Assembly: GCF_932276165.1 (NCBI RefSeq)
Contig: NC_063997.1
Location: 7,202,001-7,266,000 of the forward strand
Reading direction: 5' to 3'
Source of the DNA: Plutella xylostella
Taxonomy: Eukaryota; Arthropoda; Insecta; Lepidoptera; Plutellidae
Length of the DNA: 64,000 bases
The number at the start of each line of letters is the position of its first letter. The stretch's first letter is position 1. Below are positions 59,792 through 64,000 of this stretch, piece by piece. Under the pieces are notes generated by a model, which saw only the letters and a list, made by a program, of their open reading frames with translations, did not search any database and was not told the origin of the DNA. The position numbers and the translations under genes are program-made.

Positions 59792-60300
59792 AACATAAAA
59801 TATAATTTTCGTTAAGAGCGCAAAATATAGGCCAAATTGATTATTATATAATTATTATAAAAACTAACAATTAAAATAAGTTATCTTTAAGAACAGAGTC
59901 ACACACTAACATCAGGCAAAACATGACCTATAACGACTGAGGGGCCGAGCCATTGCCAGGTGTTTACTAAGTTCTAAAAAAAGACATTTCTTGTATAATG
60001 AGATACACGGCTGGGGGTTTTTAGTCGGTTAACGCCCGACACTACCTGGGTCCTCTTCCCAGGTGTCCATGTGGATTTTCCCCCAGCAGTGAAAAAAAAA
60101 AAAGAGAAAAAGAACAATATATATATAAAAGAAAGAATATATAAACTAAAGACAAAATAAATATATATAAAAGATAATATATATAAACTAAACTTCCTTA
60201 CCGAGTAGAAAGTAGATAAAAGAATTAAAAACTATCTCATAAAAATTACCACTCTTCAAAAGGCACGGACATAAAGTCTGTGGAGTGATAATCATTTATT
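59792..60300 (+). other. 3' UTR of the R1-type LINE
   Basis: About 510 bases. In order: an AT-rich start; the branched fold at 60010-60087; an A-rich and TATATA-rich section with two imperfect repeats of about 40 bp (about 60115-60150 and 60163-60200); a second hairpin at 60264-60282 nested in an outer 5 bp pairing (60250-60254 with 60283-60287); then the poly(A). The transcript's end is defined by the tail; I see no canonical AATAAA immediately before it. Confidence 0.8.
60010..60087 (+). other. Predicted three-way RNA junction in the LINE 3' UTR
   Basis: An 8 bp outer stem (60010-60017 with 60080-60087, GCTGGGGG and CCCCCAGC) encloses two hairpins. One is GTCGG/CCGAC (60024-60028 with 60036-60040, 7 nt loop); the other is ACCTGGG/CCCAGGT (60044-60050 with 60058-60064, 7 nt loop). 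All pairs are Watson-Crick. Such a fold could be the site by which the reverse transcriptase recognises its own RNA, which is known for 3' UTRs of several LINEs but is inferred here. Confidence 0.65.
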
Positions 60301-60319
60301 AAAAAAAAAAAAAAAAAAA

Positions 60320-60333
60320 AGAACATCAGTGAT
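60320..60333. repeat. Target site duplication, right, of R1-type LINE
   Basis: AGAACATCAGTGAT, identical to 55184-55197; directly follows the poly(A) tract. Confidence 0.92.
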
Positions 60334-61246
60334 GCATGCCGACTTAATCTCGGGTAATGGCTCTAATAAAATGTAAGAGACAGGGGTTACGGCAGACGTG
60401 CGCGCGTGCCCGGATCTCCTGCCTTTTAGCCTCCTTCTGAGAACACAAATCCACCATCGGTTGCGTACTAAAGCCATAACGCTATTTAGATGTGGAACTT
60501 GATTAAATGGTTTCCTAATAGATTACGTCTTAATTAATACAATAAAGTAGATGGTTTATAGTACCGAACCAACCGTATAGTGTGACTGCTAGTAACCATA
60601 CACACCACTGCTCTATGGTAGAGGCATTCAAACCTTTTTACACATACACGATTCAATATTCTGTAATTATGGCTACATCAAAATATTGTTACATAACAGT
60701 TTACTCAGAAGGTTGTACAAATTGCAACACTGCGGTCAGCAAGTCTGAGGAACTCATTTACATAGATCCCAGTCCGTTTGAAAGTAAAGCCTTGCTCAGA
60801 AACTTTTAGTTTGAAAGCTTTGATCAGTCAGATAGGTCAACTTGCTCTGGTATCAGATTACTCCTACTTATTCGATACACTTCAGAGCCTCGAGGGCCTT
60901 TGTACATGTACATTGTACAGGGCCGCACGTAAGATAAATTATAAAAAAATATTTGGATGCTTTGATAAATATTCATTGAATTATTGTTTATTAAGTACCA
61001 TATCTGATTAGTTATATAGTATAGTTTCTTAGTTAATTCTCTAATTTATAAGATAGCTAGATATCACAAAATATTATTATGTTCCAAAGTTCTCGCAAGA
61101 CACTGCGCTCTCTAAGTTATTTGTTATTCAGAACTGTCTGATATCGTTCGGATGTGCAGTCAATATCGCAAAAATATCCGGCAAAACTCGCTCGAATCAA
61201 AACAGAATTTTCATTTGTCGTCGTTCGTCGTCACCCTCGATACATG
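60334..61246. other. Non-coding stretch
   Basis: No gene recognised. The first 150 bases are GC-richer and continue the sequence interrupted by the LINE. Confidence 0.45.
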
Positions 61247-61385
61247 GGGGTCACTCTATATGATGATTAAACGAAGTTGAAGTCGGAGCGTTGTTGCGCG
61301 AGCTGCGACTCTATGTCGTTTTATTAAACGTGCCGATTGCACGATGGTTCTCGTTCGGGTTTCGTTAGTATAGAGTTACCCTCCA
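61247..61385. mobile_element. MITE-like repeat, family M1
   Basis: The left end is GGGGTCACTCTATATGATGA; the right end is the complement of GGAGGGTAACTCTATACTAA. The interior (CGGAGCGTTG, GACTCTATGTCGTT, GCCGATTGCACGA) matches 35118-35303. No target duplication is evident. Confidence 0.7.
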
Positions 61386-64000
61386 GACAAGGCCAGGGAG
61401 TTTTATTATGCAGCCAAGCATTGGCATTATACTTTTATAGCGTCTCTAAATGCTCGTAAATTGCTCCTGGCACAGATACGGTAATTGATTAGACAAACCA
61501 CTCCGGGCAAAACGGGCCCGCCATTTTAAAGTGCAAGACTTGGTTTTATTAACCCGGCGGCAAGCCGTAATATATAACCGCTTTTATTCCTCCACTGAAA
61601 CTTTTCAACTTCAAAAGCGAAGCTCGATCGATGAACTACTTAAAAATAATATGATATATTTTTATGGCGGAACAAAAGATTCCCTAACTAACTAAATTAT
61701 AATGAATAATAAGATAATTTAAAGAAAAGTTTATAATATACCAGTTGGTCCATGCCTAAGTTAATGAAAATACGTAACCAGCCAACACCATATGACGAAT
61801 TAGAGCGTAAACACAAAGCAATTAGTCGAAAACACCTTAATTTTTTAGGCAATTTGACAAATTAACACGTCAGTGTGGGCCCGCCGCCGCGCGCCACCGC
61901 CGGCCCATCAATATCTACTGATCGGCCATTACTCAATATCATTCAAGTGGAACTGCCCAATTTACAGGTACATTTAACTGATTTGATTGAATCCGAGTAA
62001 AGTTATCACCCCCGGCGTAAACATTACCCGAATGGCGAGAGCATTATGATTTTACAACGTCACCATACACCGGGGAAACTTCGTAACGACTTTGAGCTTA
62101 ATGATTGAACATTAATTAATTACAAATGTATAATACCACCACTATTCCCAGTGACGTTAATGCGAAACTATGGCGTGCCTATGACTTTGTGAATGTAAAT
62201 GTTCATAAGTGGCTTAGTCAAAATGAACGCTCGAGGTCGATTCTGAAAGCGGCAGGTTCAGCGGGACAATTTTCGTCGGCTTATAATTAAAAACTTACGC
62301 GAAGAGTCCTTTCAGTTTAATAACCTGTTTAATATGTATAAGCGTGCCGAAGTTCACTCGTGCCCTGCGCCGCCTTAAGAAAAATATAACGTCATTAAAA
62401 CCTTTTCGCTTTGAATTAATTTTATCTTATGGCGTTATTGTAAGTATTTTTGTTTAGAACATAGATCTAAGCCAGACAAGGCAGTTTAGCCTGTAGGTAG
62501 ATAGGCATAATAATTATGTAGGTAACGATGAGTGAATCTTTAGATTGGAAATGATAGTAGTACAGCAGGTACGTCCCTATACTTAATTAAGAATACTTAT
62601 ATAGTTATAATAGAACCAAAACTTTAATTCAACAACGCCATAACCATCAAAATTATATCTTCTCTAGTTTAAGACAGCAGCGCAGGTGTATGTACACTCC
62701 GGCCAAAAATATCCAAACTTAGCCGGGGCGAGTTCAACCATAAACAATAGACATTCGCAGCGCAGCATCTGTGGCTTGTACCCGCTAGTATCCGCTAAGT
62801 GACGTGTATTTGAATAATATTAGTGTGCGGTGTGTACAAGTTTGCGCGACTTTGATGTATCACAGCGGGCGCGCGGCACCTGAATATTTACGACGACGCT
62901 CGGAGCGCGACCCCACATTGTAGCTGCTGCTACAGCTAAAGGGATATCATCCCACTGCCACACATTACTCCTAGTTTACGGAGGACGGTGGCGCGATAGG
63001 TTTCAGAACGCACGCTTTCAACAGCACGGCTTTTGAATTAACATGTGTACAAGGAAACTAAAACAACCATAAGGGATCTTATAACTAAACTATTGTATAA
63101 CTTATAAATTTTATCAGTTTGTTGACTATATAACATTGAACTTTTTTTTCCCCGCCCCGACACTTTTACCAAAAATATGGCACATAGCTATGTGTTAAGT
63201 AACCGCAAAGACCAAAAGGCATAAATTTTATAGCGTGCTTGTGAAGCGGCCTTTGAGATCGCCATAACACAACACACAGCGTCGTCACCTTTACATGCTA
63301 AACACTTTATGTCATAGGTATAAGCGACACCCCCTACCTGCGCAACATTATTCATGAATATATTATACGTACAATTGCCAGAACACATTCGCTCCGGCCG
63401 AGTATAATGTCATGCAGCTGGAATGTGTGACACTCCGAGCATAGAACCTCCAGCTTCTAACGCATTCCGTCTCGAGGCTCAAGTTCCCATCCTTAATATA
63501 CAATACACACGCGCATATTCATTATATGTATACCTATGTAAATACAAGACGCTTCAGGGCTAAAAGAAGTCGAGGCGAAACTAAAACTCCACTTACGTTC
63601 GGGCGTCGCAAAAACTTTCTTTCACTTCGCACAGTTTCATGGGCAGTTGCGTCCGCGTTATGTCATGAAATTAGGGACATTTATAGGCCTGACAATAGGT
63701 CAGTGAAACAGGTCGTGTAAATGTGTCCGACCGCGGCCCCATAGGGGCTTTGGTACCTGTTTTATTGGTAAATAGTGGATGAGTGTGGCGCATACTGTAT
63801 GCTGATTGTGGAAGGGGATACGGGCCGCTAGAAGAAACAAATGCTACTGCAATATATGAAACTGAATGTAAAACGTTGGCTGAGTTTCAGAAATTACGCC
63901 TGTTTGTGTGGCTGAACTGAAATTACAGTTCTATTTGTGTTTCAATAAAGATAAAACAGGAAATACATTTTCGATCCAGTTTTCCGCATTATGTATTTGC
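61386..64000. other. Non-coding stretch to the window end
   Basis: No gene recognised. A GC-rich island at about 62730-63010 (runs such as GCGGGCGCGCGG near 62868) stands out and could be regulatory or an unrecognised first exon; no frame across it is convincing. Confidence 0.45.

Larger units (their letters stand above)
55198..60320 (+). mobile_element. R1-type LINE with a virus-like helicase, 5'-truncated
   Basis: A single insertion of about 5.1 kb, bounded by the 14 bp duplication AGAACATCAGTGAT and ending in A20 (60301-60320). It starts inside ORF2, between where the endonuclease and the reverse transcriptase would be, so ORF1 and endonuclease are missing by ordinary 5' truncation. The remaining frame is fully open and the duplication is perfect, so the insertion is young. 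It lies in non-ribosomal DNA, whereas R1 proper inserts in 28S genes. Base composition is clearly GC-richer than the flanks. Confidence 0.92.

Noticed and set aside
55198..60320. A free endogenous RNA virus insertion
   Set aside because: The helicase is in frame with the reverse transcriptase and shares one target duplication and poly(A) tail with it; no capsid, methyltransferase or polymerase of a virus is seen.

Overview
This window looks like a piece of a moth or butterfly (Lepidoptera) nuclear genome. The background is AT-rich and nearly all non-coding. The repeats are of types common in lepidopteran genomes: tRNA-headed SINEs, a (CAT)n-tailed RTE-type LINE end, many short TA-flanked inverted-repeat elements, and R1-type and Jockey/CR1-type LINEs. 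The one clear host gene has spliceosomal signals. The assignment rests on repeat type and gene structure, not on a search.

Layout. 0-10 kb: non-coding DNA with a 933 bp hAT-like non-autonomous transposon (3775-4707, 8 bp target duplication), a 19 bp hairpin and a perfect 44 bp palindrome. 10.9-15.6 kb: a repeat cluster holding a complete tRNA-headed SINE with a 12 bp target duplication, a mariner-type MITE, a Harbinger-type MITE, an RTE-type LINE end with a 14 bp target duplication, and a (CAGA)n-bearing interspersed repeat. 17.5-20.5 kb: a 5'-truncated Jockey/CR1-type LINE with endonuclease and reverse transcriptase, frameshifted near its C-terminus. 20.5-45 kb: a long gene-free stretch with scattered MITEs, microsatellites and GC-richer islands. 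46.2-47.4 kb: a two-exon secreted lipase gene on the minus strand; its first exon (signal peptide) was found by splice-site reading. 48-54 kb: two copies of a TA-flanked MITE, one broken by a SINE, plus further SINE copies. 55.2-60.3 kb: the main object of interest. 60.3-64 kb: non-coding DNA with another MITE copy.

The main object is an R1-type LINE copy, inserted with a 14 bp target duplication and a poly(A) tail. Its single intact 4.6 kb reading frame carries a reverse transcriptase, an RNase H domain and a CCHC motif, then about 450 residues I cannot assign, then a complete superfamily 1 helicase of the type found in alphavirus-like plant and insect RNA viruses. LINEs of this kind (R1 elements with a tobamovirus-like helicase) have, to my recollection, been described in insects. 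The unassigned middle segment and the branched 3' UTR fold are the parts I would regard as least described.

The genes do not form a pathway. The lipase is an isolated host gene. The two LINEs are independent insertions, and the SINEs share a 3' module, which suggests mobilisation by a common (unseen) LINE partner.
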